39,985 bases of DNA, from positions 1 through 39,985 of the IMG/VR virus record IMGVR_UViG_3300024262_000089; one strand, given 5' to 3'. The notes below the pieces were generated by a model that saw only the letters and a program-made list of their open reading frames with translations, was not told where the DNA came from and did not search any database. Position 1 is the first letter of the stretch. Each line of letters starts with the position of its first letter. Origin of the DNA: a virus. A program made the position numbers and the translations under genes. Shown piece by piece: positions 23,841 through 30,798 of the stretch.

Positions 23841-25205
23841 TCAGACAGATTTCAGATGCTCCAAAGAAACCTCAATAACCGTTCCGGCACCCGCATAGCC
23901 GTTCCCGACTGAGACTTTCGCCCTTTTGGGGTAGAGTTCTTTGATGGTTCCCTTCCATCGTGAGGCTTCGTCGTCAGTCTCTTGGACCCAAACTTCATCG
24001 CCCTCTAAATGCTTGCCTTTTCGCTTCGTAGGCTTCTCTTCGAGGGTTTTATCGTCGTCTTCTGGCTCATCTTCCTCTTCGGGTTTCTCTGGCTTGCCAA
24101 GGTCAATACCGCCAACTGTCGGACACTCAATCAGAGTCTGATAACCGTCTTCGTTGATCTTGTATTCCAACTTGAGTTTTTCTCTGGTCACTGTCTTCCC
24201 TGAAGAAAATAGATTCCAAGCTTTGATCAGCAGAGCCACTGTATCCTCAGTTGTGATTCTTTCGTCGTCATCGACTTCTGCCATCATTTCAAAAAGGTGT
24301 TGGAGTTTATTCGAACGAGCAGCGATCAAAACGAAGAATTCTTGAGCGAGTTCTTCCATGCTCCAATCAAGAACAGATTCACTTCTGACATCATCATCAG
24401 AATAGTATTCATGGAAAATGGATTTGGAAGATGCCATTAAGTAAAGCAGAGCAGCACACTTGCCAGGAACCAGCCATTTCGTGATATTGCCATCAGTGTC
24501 CTCTTCAAAAATAAAGCCTACGCAATCAATCAATTTCAGATGTCGTTCAACGAAGCCGATTGATTCGCTGTGAGTTCGTTTTGCAGCGTTGAAGGGATCA
24601 AAACAAGCTCCAGTTCTTTCCCAGAGATTTCTGATACAGAAGTCTGCGATTCGGGCAACTCGTTTTTTCTGAGTTCCGTTGAGCTTCATGGATTGGAAAT
24701 AAGCTGAACGATACATCACGTCAGTCAGGCTCCGTGGTTTGCAGGTATCCATCGTGTTCACCGTCTCGTCGCCTTCATCGACTCCATACACAATCAACTT
24801 CTCGATGAAAGGTTCTTCAGACCAGAACTGACCCTCGGGCCATTCAGCGTATTCCTCTGCTGCGAGAATCAAACCAATCAGAGTGTGTTGACCATTGAGT
24901 ACCAATCCCGTTTTACCAATAATGATTGGCTCGCCGTTGAACATCCACCGATAACGAAGAATTTCTTGCTTCAGCGAATCGTAATTGCTCTTGGAAATTG
25001 GCCGATTCGTGATGTTGTTAGCGAGGAATACTTTCCTTGATCCAACTTTGAAATTGTGAATTTCCAAAGGCGTCTCATCTGTTGCTTCAGTCCATCCCAG
25101 AAGTTCTTTGGCTTCGTCCGCTGAGATGTAATCTCCTGGAGAAGAATAAGCGATTTCAGCAAACAGAACTTCACGGGCAGCAGCAGTCGTTTTCTTGGTA
25201 GCCAT
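23841..25205 (-). CDS. ParB-like (NGQH-type) nuclease/regulator
   Basis: 454 residues from ATG 25205 (leader CAAGGAAACGACAA). ParB-like N-terminal domain: after ITNRPISKSNYDSL comes PIIIGKTGLVLNGQHTLIGLILA, whose NGQH corresponds to the GxHR/GQHR loop of ParB/Srx-type phosphohydrolase folds. Middle part helical (about residues 110-330). After an acidic linker (EEEDEPEDDDK) a C-terminal 60-residue beta domain (DEVWVQETDDEASRWKGTI) looks like an SH3/Tudor-like module. Could be a partition-like or transcriptional regulator. Function not provable here. Confidence 0.55.
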   Translation of the reverse strand: MATKKTTAAAREVLFAEIAYSSPGDYISADEAKELLGWTEATDETPLEIHNFKVGSRKVFLANNITNRPISKSNYDSLKQEILRYRWMFNGEPIIIGKTGLVLNGQHTLIGLILAAEEYAEWPEGQFWSEEPFIEKLIVYGVDEGDETVNTMDTCKPRSLTDVMYRSAYFQSMKLNGTQKKRVARIADFCIRNLWERTGACFDPFNAAKRTHSESIGFVERHLKLIDCVGFIFEEDTDGNITKWLVPGKCAALLYLMASSKSIFHEYYSDDDVRSESVLDWSMEELAQEFFVLIAARSNKLQHLFEMMAEVDDDERITTEDTVALLIKAWNLFSSGKTVTREKLKLEYKINEDGYQTLIECPTVGGIDLGKPEKPEEEDEPEDDDKTLEEKPTKRKGKHLEGDEVWVQETDDEASRWKGTIKELYPKRAKVSVGNGYAGAGTVIEVSLEHLKSV

Positions 25206-25249
25206 TTGTCGTTTCCTTGAATCAAAGAGTTAAGGGAGAAAAGCAGAGA

Positions 25250-25474
25250 CTAGAGTTCTGGACCAGTCCAAGTCAGAACGTGATTCTTGCGACTGACAAG
25301 ACCAGTGTTGACAAGAGTCTCAATAAACCGGTCGAACTGATCGGCAGTCAGGTCTGGAAAAGATTCCATCATCAAAGCGTAGAGATGACCAGCAGGAACT
25401 GATTTGAGTTCTCGAATTGCTTCACAGACGGCGACAGAGATTAAGAAACGAGTGTTTTGAGATTTGGTCAACAT
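25250..25474 (-). CDS. Small winged-helix-like protein, 74 aa
   Basis: ATG 25474 behind TTAGGAG. Segment FPDLTADQFDRFIETLVNTGLVSRKNHVLTW suggests a wing-helix end (helix, helix, strand turn). Possible transcriptional regulator. Confidence 0.5.
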   Translation of the reverse strand: MLTKSQNTRFLISVAVCEAIRELKSVPAGHLYALMMESFPDLTADQFDRFIETLVNTGLVSRKNHVLTWTGPEL

Positions 25475-25483
25475 GAGAAACTC

Positions 25484-25801
25484 CTAAGTAAGCCAAGAGG
25501 GAATAGTGACACTGCCGTCTCGATGCAGCAGATACATTTCAGGGTCTAACCTCGACTCCAGATCAGCAGGATAGAGGAAAAAAGCTGAGACCGCAGTAGC
25601 GTAGTCGCTGAAAATTTCCTCTTCAGAAGGTGGTCCATCAACAGCCTCTTTCTGAAGTGTGTAGATCAGTTTTCGGTCAAGGAAAAACGCATCATCAGTT
25701 CTGCATTTTCCAGAGAGAACTTCTGACCGAACCCATTTGTCAAAGCTCTCGGCGGGTTGATTGTCGAGAGTACAATCGAATGTTCTTCGAAATTCTGCCA
25801 T
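25484..25801 (-). CDS. Hypothetical protein, 105 aa
   Basis: ATG 25801 behind CCTGAGGAGAAGTCTG. Mostly helical with a C-terminal hairpin (YLLHRDGSVTIPSWL). No family recognised. In the segment fed by promoter copy 3. Confidence 0.5.
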   Translation of the reverse strand: MAEFRRTFDCTLDNQPAESFDKWVRSEVLSGKCRTDDAFFLDRKLIYTLQKEAVDGPPSEEEIFSDYATAVSAFFLYPADLESRLDPEMYLLHRDGSVTIPSWLT

Positions 25802-25812
25802 CAGACTTCTCC

Positions 25813-26025
25813 TCAGGAAATTCGGTCAGTGCGGGTCCAGTAACAGTAGTTGCAGATGTGTGCTCCGTCAGAATCTTCGAAACACTTGCCATTCGCCGTC
25901 TCTGGTCGTTTGCAGCACTCACAAGGCAACTGATCGTCGTTGTGCTGATCAATCAATCCCAATGGGAAAATCTCAGCGTTCTGTTTCTGTCGTCTCTTCG
26001 ATTCTGCTTTGGTGATCGTCTTCAT
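25813..26025 (-). CDS. Zinc-finger-like protein, 70 aa
   Basis: ATG 26025 with leader CTGGAGAAACGAA. Has C-x-C-C and C-x2-C (CECC near residue 35, CNYC near 58) in a His/Asp-rich segment, plus a basic N-terminus (KAESKRRQKQN). May bind nucleic acid through zinc. Confidence 0.55.
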   Translation of the reverse strand: MKTITKAESKRRQKQNAEIFPLGLIDQHNDDQLPCECCKRPETANGKCFEDSDGAHICNYCYWTRTDRIS

Positions 26026-26072
26026 TTCGTTTCTCCAGAGGGTTTCAAAAATGGGGTAAGAAAACTTGGTGA

Positions 26073-26222
26073 CTACCAGATTGAAACAATCCAGTCAGAA
26101 CCAAGTTCCTTACGAAGTTCATCCCCTGAATTCACCGTGAAGAATCGAACCTGACCAGTCGTCTTGTGGGATGCTCGGAAGTTTGCGAAAGCTTTATTTC
26201 CGATTGTTTGTTCAATGATCAT
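26073..26222 (-). CDS. Small protein, 49 aa (first gene after promoter copy 3)
   Basis: ATG 26222 behind CCAAGGAAACGAAAA, stop TAG 26073-26075. Peptide MIIEQTIGNKAFANFR... ends DWIVSIW. Leader and position right after promoter copy 3 make it a likely gene. Function unknown. Confidence 0.5.
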   Translation of the reverse strand: MIIEQTIGNKAFANFRASHKTTGQVRFFTVNSGDELRKELGSDWIVSIW

Positions 26223-26712
26223 TTTTCGTTTCCTTGGTTTGGGTTTCGTTTCAGCCAGTCGTTGTTTCGACTGAGGGAAGTATTATAATAGTCGGCGTTC
26301 CCATAAAGCCTGGGATAGACTTTTTTCCAATTTTGCGAGAAATAGTTGCCTTTCCCTACTTTTCCCTGTGAAAAAGGCCCTTTTCAATCTTGGAAATCTT
26401 CCTTCAAAACGTCTTTTGAGGCTCAATCGAGAAAAATGAGAGACAAAAAGGTTTTGAAAGGGGCGAGCGGCGATCGTCGAAGCAAGTTTGAAAACGTCTT
26501 TGAAAAAACTTGCTTGAAAAGATGAGACCGGCTGCGAAAAAAGTGAGAGAAATTTCTGAGACGCGAGGCAAGCCCCAAACTAGCCCTATGTATTAGTTCT
26601 TTTATTGTCCCTTTACTTTCCCCTACTACGTTACTACGTTACGTGGGTGGGTTTTGGGAGCGAAGAGGTTAATAGTTAATATATAGTTATCTATATAGAG
26701 ATAAGAGATAGT
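26223..26712. other. Divergent intergenic region, 490 bp
   Basis: Contains promoter copy 3 at its left, a 10-bp inverted repeat AAGCAAGTTT (26480-26489) and AAACTTGCTT (26506-26515), the near-repeats AAAACGTCTTTTGA and AAAACGTCTTTGAA, tandem CTACGTTA units (about 26621-26644), and an AT-rich stretch (about 26671-26700) before the next gene. It could hold a rightward promoter or an origin; no gene is seen. Confidence 0.6.
26256..26307 (-). promoter_or_regulatory. Repeated promoter/operator element, copy 3, with 5' hairpin
   Basis: On the - strand: TTTATG (26302-26307), 17-nt spacer, AATACT (26279-26284), the same spacing as copies 1 and 2; a perfect TATAAT also lies at 26282-26287. The box CGACTATT sits in the spacer, and a related box occurs farther up. 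Just downstream, CAGTCG/CGACTG (26256-26273) would fold as a 6-bp hairpin in the mRNA leader. Confidence 0.6.
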
Positions 26713-27063
26713 ATGTCTAAGAAGTCTTCAGAGATATGGAAAGTGATCCCAGCTCAAAGTCTTTCTCGCCGCGAAGGATATTTTGAGGCATCTTCTTTTG
26801 GACGAATCAGAGAGGAAACAGATGACGGATATCTGTATCTGGAACCTTTTTTCTCCAGAGTGAATAAACTTCAGATAATTCGCTTCTCTAAAAATAGGCA
26901 AAGGCCAGTTCATCAACTGGTGCTCCACGCCTTCAAAGGTCTGAAGCCTCAAGGCTGCTCTGAGTTTGTCTATCGAGCAAAACACCTTGATGGAAACTTC
27001 TTGAACAACACTCCAGAAAATCTTGCTTGGATCAAAGTTCCGAGAGAGGAAGCTGCCGTCTGA
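26713..27063 (+). CDS. NUMOD4/HNH-type endonuclease
   Basis: 116 residues. Begins with an EIWKVIPA...YFEASSFGRIR segment typical of NUMOD4 domains, then HQLVLHAFKG and KHLDGNFLNNTPENLAWI, the HNH_3 signature (H-x-D-G-x-x-x-N-N-x-x-x-N-L-x-W). Free-standing HNH enzymes of this type are common mobile genes in phages. It opens the rightward replication block. Confidence 0.75.
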   Translation: MSKKSSEIWKVIPAQSLSRREGYFEASSFGRIREETDDGYLYLEPFFSRVNKLQIIRFSKNRQRPVHQLVLHAFKGLKPQGCSEFVYRAKHLDGNFLNNTPENLAWIKVPREEAAV

Positions 27064-27100
27064 TTTGCTTGCTCTTTTTCTTCAGGGAATTGCGAGGAAG

Positions 27101-27129
27101 GCTGCCGAGAAATCGAGCAGCGTTTTTTA
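27101..27129 (+). terminator. Rho-independent terminator with GAAA loop
   Basis: GCTGC CGA GAAA TCG A GCAGC followed by GTTTTTTATT: a 5-bp outer and 3-bp inner stem with a GNRA tetraloop and one bulged base. It lies 37 nt after the HNH gene and just before the next promoter. Confidence 0.75.
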
Positions 27130-27138
27130 TTTCTAAGC

Positions 27139-27149
27139 TACGTTATAAT
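27139..27149 (+). promoter_or_regulatory. Promoter candidate with extended -10 TACGTTATAAT
   Basis: TACGTTATAAT, preceded by a T-rich stretch (TTTTTTATTTCTAAGC) that is similar to the region upstream of 29970. No clear -35. Placed between a terminator and the gene at 27189. Confidence 0.5.
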
Positions 27150-27188
27150 ACGCGGCACCAAATCACCTCTGACTTCGAAAGGTACATA

Positions 27189-27395
27189 ATGACGAATGGC
27201 AACAACAAGTATTCATGGGATGAGTGGTTCAAGAAAAACTATTTCACCCTGAAGCATGGCAGACACTTTGAGGGTGATCCTTCTACGATGTGCCAACAGG
27301 TTCGGAACGCCGCGAGTAGAAGAGGTCTTTCAGTTTCTGTAAGGCAAGACCCAGCAACTAACTCAATCAAGGTGACAATCAATGGCCCGCGTTAA
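27189..27395 (+). CDS. Small basic protein, 68 aa
   Basis: ATG 27189 behind CGAAAGGTACATA; the longer frame to 27027 is not favoured because it crosses the terminator and promoter. Contains the aromatic/basic N-terminus WDEWFKKNYFTLKHGRHF and a C-terminal beta part (SVRQDPATNSIKVTI). No family recognised. Confidence 0.5.
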   Translation: MTNGNNKYSWDEWFKKNYFTLKHGRHFEGDPSTMCQQVRNAASRRGLSVSVRQDPATNSIKVTINGPR

Positions 27396-27483
27396 AGGCT
27401 GCTCTCATGGCAACGATCCTCAAGACTGCGACGAATGCCAGATTGAAAAGATTCAACATCCCCCAAATGGAAATGACAGATAA
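27382..27483 (+). CDS. 33-aa Cys-containing peptide
   Basis: ATG 27382 follows CAAGGTGACAATCA and overlaps the preceding gene; stop TAA 27481-27483. Has C-x-H and C-x2-C (GCSHG and CDEC), so a mini zinc knuckle is possible. Small, supported by SD and spacing only. Confidence 0.35.
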   Translation: MARVKGCSHGNDPQDCDECQIEKIQHPPNGNDR

Positions 27484-27494
27484 AGGAAAATCCA

Positions 27495-27953
27495 ATGGGA
27501 ATGCACGCTGATGATTGCCTTAATGAAACTCTTCAACATGAAATGAATTTTCAGAACTACAGTGAAGGAAATCTAAGTCTGGAAGAAGCCTATGAACTTG
27601 GGCTGATTGATGAGCGAGGATACGCTCCAAAAGAATTAGTAGACTCTTCTCTCAGACTTGGAGTTATGGATGCAGAATCACTTGAAAATGAACTTGCTCT
27701 TTGCGAAGGAGCTTTCAAGGGTTCATCCAGTTGTCTGACCCAATTGCTAGGATCAAACTTTCTTTTTAAGCAGCGTCAAAAATCTTCTGAGGTAATCCAC
27801 TATTGGAGATCAGGAACAAAACTCCTACTTCCAAAAGACATGACTAATTCTCATTTGGAGAACGCAATTACCTATTGCAAGAAAAATGGAATTGAAAAAA
27901 CTCCAATTGCCAAAAATATGGTCAAAGAATTAAAGAAAAGGAAGTCTAAATGA
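27495..27953 (+). CDS. Hypothetical protein, 152 aa
   Basis: ATG 27495 behind AAAGGAAAA. Helical and acidic in the first half (LSLEEAYELGLIDERGYAP), basic at the end (ELKKRKSK). Its stop overlaps the next start (ATGA). No family recognised. Confidence 0.5.
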   Translation: MGMHADDCLNETLQHEMNFQNYSEGNLSLEEAYELGLIDERGYAPKELVDSSLRLGVMDAESLENELALCEGAFKGSSSCLTQLLGSNFLFKQRQKSSEVIHYWRSGTKLLLPKDMTNSHLENAITYCKKNGIEKTPIAKNMVKELKKRKSK

Positions 27954-28330
27954 CTAAGGAAGTGAAAAGAATCGAAAGAGGTTGGCCTGGGCACTTTATT
28001 TGTGCGCACAGATGTAGATTCAGAAGAAATACTCTTTTAGAACTGAAATCTCTAAGGTTAATTGTCAGTACAGTTGGTTGTATGGAGGACCCTTTGAATC
28101 CAGATAAATTTTTTGAGATTGGATTCAATAGACATTATGAAACCATGGTATTCTTTGCTTCCTGGCAAGAAGGAAAATACTGGGATGCTGATTGTCAAAG
28201 AGGAGAAGTCAGTTTTGACTCTCCTTGGATGGTTAAGGATTTGGAAAATGATAATCTAGCGAATAATCAACACGAAGAAGTTGTTAAAGAAATTCAAACT
28301 AGAATGCTTCAAGGAGACTCCTTCAAATGA
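27950..28330 (+). CDS. Conserved phage-type protein, RGWPGHFICA motif
   Basis: 126 residues. The opening RGWPGHFICAHRCRFRRNTLLEL is typical of a widespread uncharacterised phage family, whose biochemical role is not known to me. Coupled at both ends to neighbours (ATGA overlaps), directly before the RuvC-like resolvase. Confidence 0.5.
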   Translation: MTKEVKRIERGWPGHFICAHRCRFRRNTLLELKSLRLIVSTVGCMEDPLNPDKFFEIGFNRHYETMVFFASWQEGKYWDADCQRGEVSFDSPWMVKDLENDNLANNQHEEVVKEIQTRMLQGDSFK

Positions 28331-28815
28331 CATACTTCATTGGAATTGATCCAGGAAAATCAGGCGGTCTGGTTGCTCTTTCTTCTTCAGGGAAGATTGA
28401 GGAAGCCTCAGTGATGCCTTCAACTGAAACAGATATCGCAAATTGGTTTGGCGGTTACTCAAATCTTATCAACGGTCACAATTACGCTCTAATTGAAAAA
28501 GTTCATGCGATGCCAGGACAAGGTGTGACGAGCATGTTTACTTTTGGACGTAATTTTGGTTTTTTGAGGGCTTGTCTTTGCTGCAATGAAATACCTTTTA
28601 ATGAAATTCAACCAAGAGAATGGCAGAAAGCTTTTGGAATTCCTTCTAAGAAGAAAACTGAAAACAAGAGACAATTCAAAATCAGACTGCTAGAAAAAGC
28701 TCAACAACTGTTTCCAAGTTTTCCGCTTTGGAAAGAACCAAGGGCATTGGGTAGGCAACTTTCAATCTGTGATGCTTTGTTAATTGCAGAATTCTGTAGG
28801 AGGATTTATGGATGA
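28327..28815 (+). CDS. RuvC-like Holliday junction resolvase
   Basis: 162 residues. Acidic RNase H-fold catalytic positions are visible: D8 in FIGIDPGKSGG, E57 in ALIEKVH and D149 in SICDALLIAEF. The MPGQGVTSMFTFGRNFGFL segment matches phage RuvC-like enzymes. It should cut branched DNA during recombination or before packaging. Overlaps the previous gene by ATGA and the following zinc-ribbon gene. Confidence 0.85.
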   Translation: MTYFIGIDPGKSGGLVALSSSGKIEEASVMPSTETDIANWFGGYSNLINGHNYALIEKVHAMPGQGVTSMFTFGRNFGFLRACLCCNEIPFNEIQPREWQKAFGIPSKKKTENKRQFKIRLLEKAQQLFPSFPLWKEPRALGRQLSICDALLIAEFCRRIYG

Positions 28816-28934
28816 GCACTAACTCAAAAAACAAATGGAGAGTTTGTAGGAATTGTAGAAACAAATGGAAGTCTACTAAACAACAATGTCCAAATTGCGG
28901 ACGTAGAAACTCGTTTAGGATTCCAAAGAAATGA
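28812..28934 (+). CDS. 40-aa zinc-ribbon peptide
   Basis: ATG 28812 overlaps the RuvC stop, and the TGA overlaps the next ATG at 28931. Two CxxC pairs (CRNC and CPNC) in a strongly basic peptide. Typical of tiny nucleic-acid-associated proteins of phages. Confidence 0.5.
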   Translation: MSTNSKNKWRVCRNCRNKWKSTKQQCPNCGRRNSFRIPKK

Positions 28935-29209
28935 AAGATTTAGCCTCTCAAATAGCCTCTATGGTTGAAGACAAACCTGATTCAACTCTCACGATTAGAG
29001 TTGTTAAAGATAGACTTAGAATGGACTTTGTAGTTCCTTGGGACAAAAAGGAATTAAGAAGAAGCTCAGAGATTGTCTTAAGTAATTTGTTTCGACATAG
29101 ATTCCCCTCGATTCAAGTAAGTAAGTTACTAAGAAAAACTGAACAAGACATTGATAAGATTTTACTTTCAGATCCAAATTATATTGAAAAATATATTGGA
29201 AAGGACTGA
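28931..29209 (+). CDS. Hypothetical protein, 92 aa
   Basis: ATG 28931 overlaps the previous stop. Alpha/beta-like with a helical end (KLLRKTEQDIDKILL). No family recognised. Sits in the DNA-metabolism run. Confidence 0.45.
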   Translation: MKDLASQIASMVEDKPDSTLTIRVVKDRLRMDFVVPWDKKELRRSSEIVLSNLFRHRFPSIQVSKLLRKTEQDIDKILLSDPNYIEKYIGKD

Positions 29210-29214
29210 GAGAA

Positions 29215-29403
29215 ATGAAAATTGTTCAAATAATTGTTTCGCATACTCTGAAGAGAAATGGAATTGACAAACATCGAAAATGTACTTTGACAATTCCAAA
29301 AGCTTTCTCTGATCAATATCCAAAGTCTCAACAATTCGTTGTTGAACAACATGGTTTGAATCTTCTTTATGTTCCTGTGGAAAACTTCAAGAGACAAACA
29401 TGA
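29215..29403 (+). CDS. Small protein, 62 aa, possible AbrB-like
   Basis: The stretch GIDKHRKCTLTIPKAFSDQ looks like the SpoVT/AbrB-type swapped-hairpin start (x-x-K-G-x-I-x-I-P), but the match is weak. The stop overlaps the uracil-DNA glycosylase start. Confidence 0.35.
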   Translation: MKIVQIIVSHTLKRNGIDKHRKCTLTIPKAFSDQYPKSQQFVVEQHGLNLLYVPVENFKRQT

Positions 29404-29948
29404 AAACGATAAACTGGAAACGACACAAAGAAAATTGGATGGATTGCGACAAATGCAGTCTTTGTGAACGTCGAAGCAAAGTAGTTTTGTTGAAAGGTAA
29501 AGTTCCTTGTGATGTTCTTTTCGTTGGAGAAGCTCCAGGAGTTGGAGAAGATACAATTGGAAAACCTTTTGTTGGTCCTGCTGGTTATCTATTAGACCAA
29601 ATGATTGAAGCTGCTGAACCACTAGAGATAAGACTTGCCTTCACAAATCTGGTTGCTTGCATTCCCAAAGATGAAGAGGGAATAAAGATGAAAAATCCAC
29701 CAAAAGATGCAATCATGAAATGCTCTAAGAGACTTCAGGAAGTGGTCAAGCTTTGTAAGCCAACTCATGTTATTTGCGTTGGTAAGCTTTCTTCAAAATG
29801 GTGTCGTCAATTTATTGAAGGAGTTACCTTTGAGGATATCATTCATCCAGCCTCAATCCTCAGAGCAGACATTACTCAACAAGGATTAGCAATTCAGAGA
29901 AATGAAACTCTGATGGGAAATCTCTTCAGAAGTCTGATTCCTTTTTGA
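29400..29948 (+). CDS. Uracil-DNA glycosylase, family 4 type
   Basis: 182 residues. Motif A: GEAPGVGEDTIGKPFVGPAG (residues 43-62); motif B: HPASILR (149-155). Cys16/Cys19 (or Cys19/Cys22), Cys87 and Cys108 are spaced as in the [4Fe-4S] family 4 enzymes. It removes uracil from DNA. Directly before a promoter-like element at 29970. Relation to the hypermodification genes at the right end is considered in the findings. Confidence 0.85.
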   Translation: MKTINWKRHKENWMDCDKCSLCERRSKVVLLKGKVPCDVLFVGEAPGVGEDTIGKPFVGPAGYLLDQMIEAAEPLEIRLAFTNLVACIPKDEEGIKMKNPPKDAIMKCSKRLQEVVKLCKPTHVICVGKLSSKWCRQFIEGVTFEDIIHPASILRADITQQGLAIQRNETLMGNLFRSLIPF

Positions 29949-29969
29949 GTCGCCTTTTATTTTCTGAGA

Positions 29970-29980
29970 TACGTTATAAT
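29970..29980 (+). promoter_or_regulatory. Promoter candidate with extended -10 TACGTTATAAT
   Basis: Second copy of the 11-mer, with a similar upstream T-rich stretch (CCTTTTATTTTCTGAGA versus TTTTTATTTCTAAGC at the first). It sits 20 nt before ATG 30000. Confidence 0.5.
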
Positions 29981-29999
29981 TCGCCTCAAAGGAAACGAG

Positions 30000-30194
30000 A
30001 TGAAAAAAGAAGAACCTCAAGAGTCTGAAGAAGAAAAAGAAGAGAGACTTGATAAACTGAGAATGGAAGCAAGGGACTATGAACTATTTAGATGGAAGTG
30101 TCCAAAATGTGGAAGCGTCCATCAATTCAAAGCCAATCAATGCTTTAACCGATCCTGCCTCTACAAAGGTAAACTCAAAAAGGTGAAACGATGA
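30000..30194 (+). CDS. Zinc-ribbon protein, 64 aa
   Basis: Acidic N-terminus (EEKEERL) then WKCPKCGSVHQFKANQCFNRSCL, a C-x2-C...C-x4-C ribbon, and a basic end. Behind AAAGGAAACGAG and promoter copy at 29970. Stop overlaps next start (ATGA). Confidence 0.55.
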   Translation: MKKEEPQESEEEKEERLDKLRMEARDYELFRWKCPKCGSVHQFKANQCFNRSCLYKGKLKKVKR

Positions 30195-30355
30195 TAAGTG
30201 AAGAAATCATTTTGCAACGCGATCGTGTAGAGTGTTTCATCAATGAACTGCAACAAATAATTGAGTTGAGTTCAGTCTACGAAATAAAGCTAAGATTTAC
30301 TGAAGCTCAAATTGTGATTGTTCCGTTACATTCCCCAATTGTGGTGAAGCGATGA
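30191..30355 (+). CDS. Small protein, 54 aa
   Basis: ATG 30191 behind GGTGAAACG, overlapping the previous gene, stop TGA 30353-30355 overlapping the next ATG 30352. Helix then beta pattern (IISxLQQIIELSS...QIVIVPL). No family recognised. Confidence 0.45.
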   Translation: MISEEIILQRDRVECFINELQQIIELSSVYEIKLRFTEAQIVIVPLHSPIVVKR

Positions 30356-30567
30356 TTGAACAAATTTATTGTTACACTTTTGAAGGAACAGGGGCTGTAA
30401 CAAAATCAACTATCATCATTCTTGAAACACAAGAATATCATGCTTTGAGAAACGCTAAAGCATGGGCCTATAAAAATGGTCTTGACCCTGAATCTCTTAA
30501 GAGGGTTTGCTGTAAACCAATTGAGATAGGGTTAGTCGTTTATGCTCACGATGGAAATGATTGTTAA
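30352..30567 (+). CDS. Small protein, 71 aa
   Basis: Starts behind GGTGAAGCG, overlapping the previous stop. Mixed alpha/beta with RVCCKPIE near the end. Unknown. Confidence 0.45.
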   Translation: MIEQIYCYTFEGTGAVTKSTIIILETQEYHALRNAKAWAYKNGLDPESLKRVCCKPIEIGLVVYAHDGNDC

Positions 30568-30590
30568 CCAGTAACTAAAAAGGTAAAACG

Positions 30591-30794
30591 ATGATTTCTG
30601 AAAATGAACCTTTTGACTTGTCCAAATATAGACAATTGCAAGTTGGTGAATTCATTGACGTGGGTGATATTTGGAGTAGAACAACAAAGCCATTTCGATG
30701 GGAAGAAATTAATAACTCAACTGTTGCGTCTGGAGTTAAGTTACTAGGTTTAATGTGGCTTGACAGTTACCCATTAGTTTTTCGAAAAAAGTAA
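30591..30794 (+). CDS. Small protein, 67 aa
   Basis: ATG 30591 behind AAAGGTAAAACG. Contains a FDLSKYRQLQVGEFIDVGDIW start that is helix then strand, basic end. Directly before the PD-(D/E)XK nuclease. Unknown. Confidence 0.45.
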   Translation: MISENEPFDLSKYRQLQVGEFIDVGDIWSRTTKPFRWEEINNSTVASGVKLLGLMWLDSYPLVFRKK

Positions 30795-30798
30795 AACG

